From Spinacia oleracea (lineage: Eukaryota > Streptophyta > Magnoliopsida > Caryophyllales > Amaranthaceae), in assembly GCF_020520425.1 (NCBI RefSeq), contig NC_079491.1, forward strand, positions 8,729,143-8,793,142: a DNA stretch of 64,000 nucleotides, written 5' to 3'. Made by a program: the position numbers and the translations under genes. The notes under the pieces were generated by a model. That model saw nothing but the letters and a program-made list of their open reading frames with translations. It was not told the DNA's origin and ran no database searches. This document shows positions 33,492 through 45,700 of the stretch, in pieces; position 1 is the first letter of the stretch, and each line of letters starts with the position of its first letter.

Positions 33492-33868
33492 CCAGTCATT
33501 CTCTGTGGTTTTCCTGTGCCTAAAAAGAGAGTTTTTTGTGTGAATATGATCAACTGTAAATGAAGAGAAAAGGAGGAAAATCCCAGGGACAAAACTTCAA
33601 AGTCTATCCAGAAAAATTGATGTTTTCTTTTTCTGTACACAAAACATTACTCTGACTGTTTTTTTCTGTATACAAAACAGTAGATGGCAAGTAATTCTTG
33701 GCTAAGTACATTTTGAGATATTTCTTGTGAATTTGCTTTATTCTTGTTATTGTAGTTGGTAACATTGACAGCCCAACTTCTAGTGGCCTAACTACGTCTG
33801 ACTTGTCTGAGAAATATGCAAAAACCAAGTTAACTACTGAATGAAGCACCATTATACAGGCAGCAGTT

Positions 33869-33968
33869 AATGAAGATGACTGGTTTTGTAACTTATGTAT
33901 GTGAATTAAAGGATCTTGATGTATACTCTGCTACAAGTTTTGAAAATGAAGATGACTGGTTTTGTAAC
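33869..33968. repeat. 24-bp direct repeat at the ABCC-A stop codon
   Basis: AATGAAGATGACTGGTTTTG (plus four bases) occurs at 33,869-33,892 and 33,945-33,968. One copy is coding ([10 protein letters not shown]), the other begins right after the stop codon. A local duplication probably reshaped the C-terminal tail. Confidence 0.8.
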
Positions 33969-36900
33969 AACCTCGTAGGAGAATCATGTTCTTCGACAAG
34001 CCCTACAAAATGCAGTACAGAGAAATGAACCATCAGATAAAATTAATAAACATAAAAGCTTTTTCATATTTCTGTGGAAAAAATGGATCTGAACTTACCA
34101 TTGCTGAGAAGCAAGACCATGTCACTGTCAAGAACAGAAGTGATACGGTGGGCAATAGTGATAAGGGTACATTCAAAAAAATGATGTTTCAGAGTTTGTT
34201 GAATCAGGTTATCAGTGTTTGTGTCAACTGAAGCGGTTGCTTCATCGAGGATCAACACCTTACTTTTCTTGAGTAGTACTCGTCCAAGACAAACTAGTTG
34301 TCTTTGACCCATGCTCCAATTTTCCCCGTCTTCATGAACTGTTGGGAAAAAAACAGTGTAATTACTGATTAGTATGACTTCAGAAACTTATGTTTCATAA
34401 ATTAAATTGGAAGTTTGATTGGAAGAAAGTTAACAAACCATTCGAGTCCAGTTTACGTTCCATCTTCCTAACTTCACTTCCAAGTTGACACTTATCCAAA
34501 GCCTATGAGTATAAATAAAACATTCGAATTAACAAGCTATAGTTATAGTATTTGATCAGAAATCGAAAGGTATAGTAATTAAGACACTTACATCCCATAT
34601 TTGTGCATCTGAGTACTGCTCAAGCGGATCCAAATTACTCCGTATAGTTCCCTGAAACATGGTTGGATCTTGAGGAATGATGCTTAACCTTGACCTCAAA
34701 TCTCGGAGTCCAATGGATGAGATATCAATACCATCAATGACAATACTACCAGTTGTAGGTTCAATTACGCGGAAAAGTGCTTGTATTAGAGTTGATTTCC
34801 CACTTCCTGTTCTTCCAACAATACCGGTTTTCAACCCACCTGGAAAAGTACATGTCACACCATGTAGCACTAGAGGCAAATGTGGAGCATACTGAATCTG
34901 CAAATTATGGATGCTGATTTCTCCTGTTGACGGCCATGAACTATCTGGTCTGTTTTCTTGTATGATAAGAGGAGCTTCACTAGGAATGTTCGTGTACTGA
35001 AGAATTCTTTCAACTGATATCATTTTGTTTTCCCAATGGCATAAACACCGTATTACTCCTGCTAGTTTACTGTTTAGAGTGAGTCCATATGTCACAGCTA
35101 ATCCTGCAATTGCTGTACATGAAAATAAACTTGTAAAGATTTGTGTGTTGCACGAGTTCTAAACTAGTTGTAACAATATAAATACATACCAGGATCTATG
35201 CTTTGTCTAAAGTACATAGAGAGAACCAAAAGGAACGCAAAGGTAATACAAGAGATTGCATCAAGCCGTAACATTAGCCATTTCATCGCAGCAGCAAGTT
35301 GGAACTCAGGGCAAGAATATGCATCCACTATTTTCATATAATTTGGCTGGAATCTTGACTCTTGATCAAAGCTTCTTATAGTTGTTATTCCAGAAATTGT
35401 TTCAGCAAAATATTGTATAACTGGAGCTTCACATACTAGACTCAATCGCGTTAGTTCTCTTGATGCAGGCATATAGTATTGCTGCATATGATTAATATAT
35501 GTTTCAGAACATGGTTTTAATCAGCTTTGACATTAAACCAAGGGGTTTTAATAGTGGAATCTGGTAAATAGTTGAAAGTATTACCTGATACCAGATTGAG
35601 GCAAAAACCAAGGGGATGAATACAACCAAAACTTCCCAGGCAACTATAGACATAACAGCAATAATACCCAGAAGTTGGATTGTCAGGGAAATAAGCCTCT
35701 CAAGTAGGGAAGGAATTCGAGTCTCCACAGCGCTTTGATCAGTTGAACACTATAAATATGGGAGAAAATGCATTTAACCAGTCTGTAAAATAAGGTTGAG
35801 ACAAGTAAACTACTGTTGTAGAGAAGTAGAGGAATGATTACTTACTCGGCTGAGAATTCTTCCAGCAGGTGTAGCATCAAAGAATGACATAGGAGCACGG
35901 AAAATGGTCTGAAGCATTTTTCTGAAAAGTATTATTGCAGTTTTATATCCCGTAGCTACAACAAGCGACTCCACAACAAGGGTGCAGAAACAGATTCCAA
36001 TACCAAGGGATGCATAGACTGTCATTAGTGTAGAACCACTAACAACAGGCTTTACATCCTTTGATGGCGGTGTTGCCCATGCCAACCAATAATTGCTACC
36101 TATCTGTAGAATTTGTAACATGATTGAGGCCATAATCACAAGAATCACCAAAGCTCCACCATATGCAGTTGTTATGTATTTCCAATAGACTGAAAACTCG
36201 ACTCTACCCCTCTCTCTTTCTTCTTCTTTAACAAGCTGTGCTGCAGGAACTGCTAAATCAGCATCTCCCTGTTCATCATCTACTTCACCATTTGTATTTT
36301 CTTTATTACTAACGATACTCTTAGTATTTTCTGCAGAAATAGGTGCAGAATTACTGGAATCAAGTGTAGATGACAGAGCTGCATTTTGTGCACCTACAAG
36401 TTGTATAAATTCTGACCCTGGGATGAGAAGGTCATCATACTTTCCAGCTTGCACAATCCTTCCATTTTTCATGACCTTGCAAGAAATTCAAAAGATTATC
36501 AAACAGTTAACTAGGGGACTTGATGATCCTAAAATAACTAAAATGTAGCAAAGAAGACTATATTACTTAACTCACCATAATCAGATCAGCAGCATTCAGG
36601 AATTCGACTTGATGAGTTACATAAATTACAGTTTTCTCGCTCAGAAGACCAAGCAAAACTTCCTGTTATCCAAAATCAGACAGTATTTCCATATCAGAAA
36701 TCAGAAATCAGAAAGTAGTACTTTTCAAATCAGAACTTCAATAATCTTTTTTACCTTGAATAAATGGGAACCAGTATGAGCATCCACAGCACTAAAAGGA
36801 TCATCAAATAGATAGATATCCGCATCCTGGTAGAGAGCACGAGCAATCTGTATTCTTTGTTTCTGCCCGCCACTTAAGTTGATACCTCTTGCACCAATAA

Positions 36901-39401
36901 CAGTTTGATCACCAAATGAAAGGATCTCCAAATCCTTCTTAAGACAACATGCTTCAAGTATTTGATCATATCTTTGTCGGTCCATATCTTTCCCAAACAG
37001 TATGTTTTCTTGAACCGTACCACTCTGTATCCATGGTGATTGAGCAACATAGGCCTTTTTCCCACACAACTTGACTTCCCCTGAAATCATAGGCATTTCA
37101 CCCAGAATGCAAGAAAGTAAACTCGATTTCCCTGAACCAACTGTACCACATATGCCAACCTTCATAACATGAGAAATTTTCAAGTTTATGTCTTTTAACG
37201 CTGCTGTAGTATTAGCAGATGAAGAAGAAGAAGAAGCAACATCATCCCAAGTGAAGTTCCCATCAACAATCTCAACTGATGTATCAGAACTTTCCAACGG
37301 AAGCTTCTGTAAACCATCATGTCGAAGCTCATTGAGAGAAAGAAAAGACGCGATTCTACCAAGGGAAACCTTTGCTTGGACAACCAAGGATACTGTATCA
37401 GGGAGTACTAACACAGGCTCTCTAAGAATCCGAAATGTAGCAAGTGCAGACAAGATTTGCCCCATTGAAAGCGGGTTACCCATGTATATACATGAACCAA
37501 AAGTGACCAATGCTACTAAAGTTGGACCTATACCAAAGAAAAAATCTATAACAACTGAACTATATAGATATTTCTTAAACCATTGCATCTCCACTTCCCT
37601 TAGTTGAAGAATCTTTGACAGAAAACTCATCTCCCAACCTTGAAACCTAAGAACTCTCATCTTACTTAAAGTCTCGATTGTCATCTTCATTCTATTATCC
37701 TTGGATTTCATTAGTTGTTTTTGAAACTTCTTCTGCCAAGTCATGAATATAGAGTTCGCCACCATAAAAACCAGTGTGACAACGAAAGCACCAAAAGATG
37801 CAAGGAGTCCCAACTTGTTGTATAAAAGTAGTAAGGCTAAACCGATTTGGAGAAAGATTAACCATGGATCATGCAAATATACAACAAAACTCTGTATTTT
37901 CTCAACATCAACAGCCACCGCGTTAATTAGTTCTCCACTACTAGACTGTTCCCCTTGCAATTGTGATGAATGAGAGGGAAGGGTTAAACTCTTACTATAA
38001 ATCATGACAGTAGTCACTGCTCGAAGCCTAATTCCAATCTGTTGCATCCTAAAATTCCAATGTCTGAGTATGAAAACTTCAAGAAAACTCGCGGAACAAA
38101 AGGTTAAAGCAAGAATATAGCCTTGATTTCTGAATTCCTCTTTACCATTAAGGCATTGAACGAAGCTGTCAATAAGATAAGGAGCTACATAACGAGCTAG
38201 TGTGTGTATTATTGCTACAAGAGCAGTCCAAAGAATTTCTTTCCAAGCTGATAAGAAGTATGCCTTTGCAAGCCCAAACTCAGTAATATTAACAACTCTA
38301 TTACTATCACCAACATTATCACGATTACCAAGAAGGTTAGTTTGAAACAATGGGAATGCTCCAAACACACTATTAGAAGGGCCTAATTGAGGGATATCAT
38401 CAAGTTCTAAGGTCTTTTTCTCGACTCCTAATGCAAGTAAAGGAGTTATCCAAGAGAAAAAGACTGTACGGAAAATACCAGCATTTTCGTAAGGAGTTAC
38501 AGTATCACATCCTTTGGCATTGGCCTTACCATGATTTAGAAGAGGCTTTTCAAGATCAGAGACGAATTCATTCTCAGTTTTTACAGAGCCTACACAACAT
38601 AACATGAAATCGAACAATCAATATGACAGGAATTATTAGAGGTAGACTACACCCATTTGCATATTTTGCTGTCTCCAATGCAGACAATTGTTTGAACATT
38701 GATATTATTAAAATTTACATTGACACGAATCTAATAAAATAACACTTGATTAAAAACATTCTTGTTTATAAGCTACCATAGACGTTAGAGTACGTGACAT
38801 AATACACTTGACATAATACACTAAACAACGGTCACACAAGGATAACTAAGAAAGTCTGACTGAGTATACTGGATAACTTTTACCCATTTTTTCTCAATTT
38901 TTAATATGCTTTGATTAACTTTTACATTATAAAAATAATTGATAGATAAATATTTTAAGGGTTGATTGATTAATTTTATGCATTATTATTAGAGATTTTG
39001 AAGAAAATAATTTTTGTTAAAATGAAAATTTTTATCACTAAAAAATAGATAACTGTTACAGTTTTACCTATATAGAAAGCGTAATTTTTATGTAGTTTGA
39101 GTAATTGAGTTAACTTTTACTCCGATATACAATATGAGTGATCTTTATTGAATTATACCACACAGGCACACATACGTTGTACACAAAGTGTGAGACAAAT
39201 GTTTCGAACTCTTTATTATATCACCCTAACTGAGAATTTTAAGTGACTAAAGTTCATGAACTAGACAGTTAACGTACCGAAAATCACACAATTGGAATTA
39301 GATAAACATTTAACTCGGCCGTATAAACAAAAGATCCATACGGCTAAAAAAAGAAACAATCAATTTCAATGAATAAAGTGAGAGAAAATACCTTTGACCA
39401 T
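33893..39401 (-). CDS. ABCC transporter A (MRP family, no TMD0)
   Basis: Ten exons on the minus strand: 39,401-39,392, 38,589-36,755, 36,662-36,576, 36,475-35,846, 35,749-35,585, 35,481-35,190, 35,112-34,592, 34,502-34,439, 34,338-34,099 and 34,002-33,893; all phases join to 1317 aa. TMD1 is followed by NBD1 with Walker [10 protein letters not shown] (about 485-493), signature LSGGQKQR (about 575) and Walker B IYLFDD (about 595). TMD2 is followed by NBD2 with GRTGSGKST (about 1106-1114), [12 protein letters not shown] and [11 protein letters not shown]. The order and the exchanged NBD2 signature are those of plant ABCC3-type exporters of glutathione conjugates and related anions. The usual N-terminal TMD0 (about 190 residues) is absent. 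The start is assigned to a 10-nt first exon (ATG plus 7 nt), as in B and C. Confidence 0.9.
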
Positions 39402-39859
39402 GGTAAATTATTTAACGACGGGAATATCAAATAATTTGAGATGTCCTATAACGCTGCATTAGAGTGTAGAGATTGAGTTATGACTTAGGAGTCCTTTCAA
39501 AAAAGAAAAAAAAGATGGAGTTCAGACTTAAGAGGGGTAAAAATCAAAACAAGTAAAATTGATTTTTTTTCTTTTTCTTTTTAGAAATAATTATGAAGTT
39601 ATTATCAGAAATCAACCGTTTAAAAATATTTTGATCATAAACTCTTAATATTGTTAAAAAGAATTCGAACTGTTCAAGACTTCTTAATTCGAATATGCAA
39701 TCACTAATTAAGATAATTTATTCGTTTATAAATATCGCACCATTTTAATTTTTACACTATTTACGTTGTACTATCTTTCACTGTCTTTTGTACTTGTATC
39801 GTAATGTTTAGGTAAGAAATATATAATCATATTGTTATATTCTTATCGATATGTATATA
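39402..39859. other. Upstream region of ABCC-A
   Basis: Putative promoter and leader of ABCC-A. At 39,716-39,790 the text (TAAATATCGCACCATTTTAA, then TTTTTACACTATTTACGTTG) resembles the left arm of a Stowaway element cut off on its right. Confidence 0.4.
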
Positions 39860-40168
39860 CTCCCTCCGTATTTATTTAAGAGATACACTTGGCCGGGGGC
39901 ACGGGTATTAAGAAGAAGAATTGAATGAAATAAAATAATAAAGCAAGTGGGGTTTCATAGATATTTTAATAAGTAAATAAGTAGGGACCATGTCATTTTG
40001 GGGGGTGGGAGGTGGGGTAGGTTTCAAAAATGATTTGTTTAATAGGATGGTAGGTCATAAGGTAAATTAGATGATGGGGTTGATAAGTAACCAAATATGA
40101 TAAGTGTATCTTTTAAATAAATACGGCCGAAAAAAACAAGTGTATATCTTAAATAAATATGGAGGGAG
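39860..40168. mobile_element. Stowaway-type MITE (family 5)
   Basis: CTCCCTCCGTATTTATTTAAG and the inverted CTTAAATAAATATGGAGGGAG form the ends; TA at 39,858-39,859 and 40,169-40,170. It lies about 460 bp upstream of the ABCC-A start. Confidence 0.9.
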
Positions 40169-40250
40169 TATTTTTCAAACATCAAATTTTTTATAATTTT
40201 TACTTATATATAATAATCTGCATATGTATAGTCAAAGTATTCGTTAAGAA

Positions 40251-40421
40251 CCAATTGTCTGTTGGGTCAGTGGTGGTTGGGGCTGAACTTGGTAGGGAGA
40301 ACTCGTGTTCGATCTCCCACAACAACAATTGGGAGGGGACTGGAACCTATCCACCCAGAACTCACCCCGAATCCGGATTAGGCCTAAGGGAGAACGGGTG
40401 CTAACACCAAAAAAAAAAAAA
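40251..40421 (+). mobile_element. tRNA-derived SINE with intact target duplication
   Basis: A 171-bp element with a polymerase III A-box-like start (CAGTGGTGGTTGGGGCTG) and a B box (GTGTTCGATCTCC), a conserved-looking 3' half and an A-rich tail (about 13 A). The 10-bp target duplication TCGTTAAGAA is perfect at 40,241-40,250 and 40,422-40,431, which fixes the borders. It is non-coding; the perfect duplication suggests a young insertion. It depends on LINE enzymes for movement. Confidence 0.9.
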
Positions 40422-40453
40422 TCGTTAAGAATAATCAACATACTCCAATATTA

Positions 40454-40813
40454 CTCCCCCGTCTCTTTTTGTTCTTTACGTTTGATATTTTTCACGCATT
40501 TGAACGGTTAATTAATTTGCTCGAGATTCCTCAATATTTTTATTTAAACAAGATAAATTACATTTATTTGTAATGTTTACACTTTTATCAAAATTATGAT
40601 ATTGGGAAATGAGAAAAAATTAATGTCTCAATAAAAAAGTGAGAAAGATTAAATGACCCAATGAATTTAATTGATTAAAATGATAATTGGACACACATTT
40701 TGATAGAATACTACTCCAATAATTCATTTGTGTGATAATATAAATAGAAATATAAAAAACATTTTTAAATACCAAAAAAAGAAAACGTAAAGAACAAAAA
40801 GAGACCAAGGGAA
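40454..40813. mobile_element. Stowaway-type MITE (family 1)
   Basis: Left CTCCCCCGTCTCTTTTTGTT, right AACAAAAAGAGACCAAGGGAA; TA at 40,452-40,453 and 40,814-40,815. Its interior matches the element at 438-792. Confidence 0.85.
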
Positions 40814-40815
40814 TA

Positions 40816-42420
40816 ATATGTTAAGAAAATACCTTGTGACAGCCGGCCACCAACAGTGATCAAATTCCTCCAATATTTAAGGAAATACCTTGTGGTCCGT
40901 GGCAGGCGCCCACCAACAGTGATCAAATTCCAAAAAACTGAAAATTTCTCCCGCAAAAGAATTTTATCACTAATTCACTATAAAACAAAAGCTTTACTAA
41001 CACCCTCCACCACTGGATTTGGTCATTCAACCACCACTCCACCGTCGTGTCTCTTAACCTCTCTTCGCTTTAACCTCGCCGGAATACTCTTCCGTTTTCC
41101 TCATCAACCTCCAAAACCTTACTTGATAACGAAAAAGAAATCTCCGATCAAATCAACAAAACACAGCAATTAATCGGCAAACAAAAACCAATAATTTTTT
41201 AGATAAAAGACGAGCAGTTCACAGTTCGAACAGAGAGAAAGATAAGTAAGTAGCATCAATGGAACTATGATTTGAGATCTTGAGGAGAGAGACTGAGAGA
41301 TTCTGATTGTATGGAATAGAAAGCCTATTTGTTAGAATTGGTGGTTCTCATTAGAAAGTAGAAACACCTTTAAGAATCCACTCTCATTAACCCTGCCTTT
41401 AACAGCCCTAATCACTTATAAAATTAATTTATAAAATTAAAGAATTGAAGATGTAAGCAATATATTATATATAGCACCAAAAGACAGTATTGTTTTTATT
41501 TTTCTTCAATTCTTATTCTTTTTTTGTTAGAGTGAATGATAGAGAGGAGGAGAAGAAGAACAATACTATTCCACAATCTTAGTCAAACTAAGCGTGCTTA
41601 TTTTTTTCTTATCTTTTAAGTAGCTTTGAATTGTGTTCCGGATAAGGAATGGGAACAACGGACTGTAGAGTATACAGCCTTGAAAGAAGGCTACCTTAAC
41701 TTCTTGTATTTTTTCAACGGACTGTAGAGTAGCAAGCTTCTGCTGAGATCGCCTACTTGGATCCGTACAATAGAATGGATTAACTAGCCTCGGGGTGGTT
41801 TGAGGATCCCCAATGCCTAAATAAGATTACTGAATGTAGTTAAGGGATAATCAATCAGTAAGTAAGAAGTTTGTTTAAGTGTTTTGTACCTCATAGGTTC
41901 TTCTTATATAGACAAATCAAGTTGTATGGTCAAGTAAATCCCTCCTCGTAGGATGGTGACTTGCCTGATAGTGACCTATGGGAGATCGAAGATCACGTGG
42001 CACTATGAAAATGCCGGTAAGGCTTAACATAGTACGCTGGTAAGGAATGATTACCTATAATGACCGAATTACCTGCAAGTTAGTTTTACTTACGGGGAGT
42101 TATGCCGGTATGCATTAATGCCGGTAGAACACCCCGTACGAATTGTCTATGGAATTAATATTGGAGTGAAACTCCAACAATGGTTCGATCTGTGCTGTGC
42201 TAGGCTATGCTGATTGACTTCTCGTCAAACTTGATACTTCGCATTTGTTAAGACATCCCGTTGGAAACACAAGTAATGTATTAGGATTTTTGCAAAGTTG
42301 TATACTTCGTATATTATTATCTAGAGATCCCCCTTTGGTCTTGTAAGAAGCTATCCTCTAATAAACTGGTCTTCTAATTAAGGATATTTGGATGTTGGTT
42401 CTTAAGCAGCCTAGCAAGCC
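40816..42420. other. Spacer between ABCC-A and ABCC-B, no gene recognised
   Basis: A duplicated motif (CACCAACAGTGATCAAATTCC) occurs at 40,847-40,867 and 40,910-40,930. A second one (CAACGGACTGTAGAGTA) occurs at about 41,655 and 41,717. The open frame at 40,856-41,173 is proline/threonine-rich but unrecognised. Part of 41,640-42,180 has a repeat-like look but no verifiable borders. Confidence 0.35.
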
Positions 42421-42429
42421 TTGGTCTTA

Positions 42430-42560
42430 CCACAATGTTAATTAGTTTCCCTTTTCTATGTCCTCGTACCTATGTAATACGAAGTATTATTATCAGGTTT
42501 ATGAAATCAAGGTTGAATTGGTCTATGTTAGCATCAACATGCTCGGTTTCTGCTTGTAAA
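42430..42560 (-). pseudogene. 3' fragment related to the secreted-protein gene at 57.4 kb
   Basis: On the minus strand this reads HRYEDIEKGN-stop, matching the end of the protein encoded at 57,378-57,770 (HRYEDVEKGN). The preceding about 80 bases also align (EH..AN.DQ.N.D.INL). The match stops further upstream, and the frame is broken between the two parts. It lies about 190 bp behind the ABCC-B stop codon. Confidence 0.6.
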
Positions 42561-42747
42561 ATGCGGGCGTCCAATAACGATATTGCATTTAAATCTATGT
42601 ATAATTCGTATAAATGATTGTAACCTGAGTTTCAATGTTACTAATCAAAACAGATTTACACATTGGAATCATGAAGTGTATCTACTTGGCAAAATTGTGG
42701 TACATTTAGATAGAGTTGACCAAATTCCTGTGAGTCAACTTTTGTTC

Positions 42748-45700
42748 TCAAAGGTGTGTATTTGAATCCGAGGACCTTGTTGTATATTCTGCTACCAATT
42801 GTGAGAATGAGGATAACTTGTTTTGTAACAACCTCGTCGGAGAATCATACTCCTCAACCACCCCTACAAAAAGGATTGCAAAAACAGGACAATGAATAAA
42901 TAAATACACATATCGATTTAGGTCGTGTTGTACGTGGAATAAATTAAGGAAAGTATAATTTGATCAATTTACCGTGACTGAGAAGCAAAACCATGTCACT
43001 GTCAAGAACTGAAGTGATGCGATGCGCAATGGTAATGACGGTACAATTAGAGAAATGGTGTTTAAGTGTTTGTTGGATGAGATTATCAGTGGTTGTGTCC
43101 ACTGAAGCAGTTGCTTCATCGAGTACCAGCACCTTACTCTTCTTGAGTATTACGCGTCCTAGACAAACTAGTTGTCTTTGTCCCATGCTCCAATTCTCTC
43201 CGTTTTCAGTAACTGCAAAAAGGTTAATCGTAAACAAAGTGTGAAAAAAAAAAAACAATTTCACAATTTATTATCACGATTGAAGGGGACTCAAACAAAC
43301 CATTGGAGTCCAATTTTCTCTCCATCTTTCGTACTTCATCTCCAAGTTGGCACTTATCCAAGGTCTGCAAGTATATTTAAAAGCAATAAAGTTAGCATTC
43401 ATGGGTTGTTCTCAAATGGTGTGTGTGTGCGCGCGTGGGAATGTTAAAGGCATGCCATTTATACAAATGTTGACTTTGTACATGTTGAGTTGTTGACTTT
43501 ACTTAGTTGAGACTTTGGCGCCAAAATCAGAATATTTGTAACTGATTTCTGATTTTGGCGCCAAAGTATTAAATAAGCAAAAACAATATTACAAAGTCAA
43601 CGATTGTTATATGGCATGCCCTTAAAAGGGGAGGGGGTATATATGCATGTACGGATGCACCTAAGAATTTGTACGAACCTCCCATATTTGTTTATCGGTG
43701 TACTGCTCAAGTGGATCCAAATTGCTTCGTATAGTTCCTTGAAACATGGTTGGATCTTGAGGAATGATGCTTAGTTTTGACCTTAAATCTTGGAGTCCAA
43801 TAGATGAGATATCAATACCATCAATAACAATACGACCGGATGTAGGTTCCACAATCCTAAACAAAGCCTGTACTAGAGTTGATTTACCACTGCCCGTTCG
43901 TCCAACAACACCGGTTTTCATTCCTCCCGGAAAAGTGCATGTCACACCATGTAGCACGAGTGGCAAATGTGGAGCATACCGGATTTGTAAATTTTGAATA
44001 CTTATCTCACCACATGACGGCCAAGAACAATCCGGTCTGTTTGCTTGTATTATAAGAGGACCCTCAGAATCAATAGACATGTACTGAAGAATTCTCTCTA
44101 CAGATACCATTCTGGTTTCCCAATTGCACACACACCATATCACATCAGATAGCGTACCTTTTAAGGTGAGCCCGTATGTCACAGCTAAGCCAGCAATTGC
44201 TGTACATGAAAAACATAATACATACTCAGTCAACTTCCAAAAGCTTCGCTTTAGCGACTACATCTCCTTAATGCAAGCACTAAGCGTACTCTGTTATGAA
44301 CTACAAAGAAAACAAAAGGTCGCAGTACATACCAGGATGTATCCGTCCTGCAAAGTACAGAGAGAGTACCAAAAGGAAAGCATATGTAATACAAGCGAAT
44401 GCATCCAACCGTAACATTAGCCATTTCATTGAAGCGGCAGCATAAAATTGAGGGCGAGAATATGCATCAACTATTTTCATATAGTTTGGCTGGAAACTTG
44501 ACTGTTGATCAAAGCTACGAATAGTTGTTATTCCGGAAATTGTTTCAGAAAAGTTCTGAATAGCCGGAGCTTCACATACTCCGCCTAATCGTGACAGTTC
44601 TCTCGAGGAAGGCATACAATATCTCTGCGTAAGAATGAAAAAAAATGAAGAAACTGATGTATCAACAATTGATACTGATAGTTTCATCTCAAAAGTACGA
44701 ATAATACTCTGTAATAGTTATATAGTTCATATCTTAAACTAAAAACCTTTCAAAGTCTGCTACTGCATAGCATGTATCTTAATTCGTCTATAACAAATTC
44801 AAAAAATCAAGTAGTTTTTTCACTGAATGCATTAAGATCAGTACTTCAGAGTACAACAGTCCCATGACAAAACAGTTTTATATGTACACAGATTCTTGAG
44901 TCCGTACACAAGGAATGGTATATGTAGGTGCATGGGTGAGGTGTGTTCAAGATTAATGGGTTGTTTGGGTTCACAGTCCATGCACTCTGCTAGAATGCTA
45001 GCAGCCAAATGTCTTTTGTGTGTAGAAAAGACCATAGAATTGATGAGTGCAAAGAAGTAGGTGCGCGAAAACTTATATAACAAAACTACAACTCTTAATT
45101 CGTACATGTGGAAATTGGAATTGATGGATAACACATTCAACTGTGAAGAAACCTCTTATGGCTCATAGCTTGGATTTTGCAATCTACCTAAAAGGTGATT
45201 ACGAGCCTTAATTTGCAAGGTTTTTAGGGGGGCCCTGAAGAACATGTGACTCCTTTATAGGGTTGGTTGTATAACCTCACATCAGACGTTAAGGCCTTTA
45301 TTTTTTCTTCAAGTTATATACCAGGCCAAGAGCTTCTTCTGGCTAGTCCTGATTTATCTGCTCATCGGATTAATCTAAGATTCTAAGCTCATTTGTGAGC
45401 GCGTGTATAGTCAAGGGTTTCCTCATGCGGATATTACCTAACTGTGTCCTTTTGACCCTATTGTTAGCTGCAAGCTTTTGTCATGGTGATCAAAAGACGA
45501 TAGAAGTCATTGGTATTAGTGAATGTGCTGATTGTCAGCAGAACAATAAAGCACAGCCATGCTTTTGAAGGTATAATAAGCTAACGCGTTGTCATTTTAG
45601 TTTCTGCTTCTGTTATATATGTCTGTTTCTGATATAAAGAGGTGTTATATATGCAGGGCTTAGAGTTTCCATTGACTGCAACCTTGCGAATGGTGAGGTG

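Noticed and set aside
40856-41173. 105-codon open frame upstream of ABCC-A
   Set aside because: No recognised domain, no signal peptide, and its first part overlaps a short duplicated motif; likely chance.
41635-42180. Possible solo LTR (TG...CA-like ends, repeat-like look)
   Set aside because: The 5-bp flanks of the candidate ends do not match and no related second copy is visible, so the borders cannot be supported.
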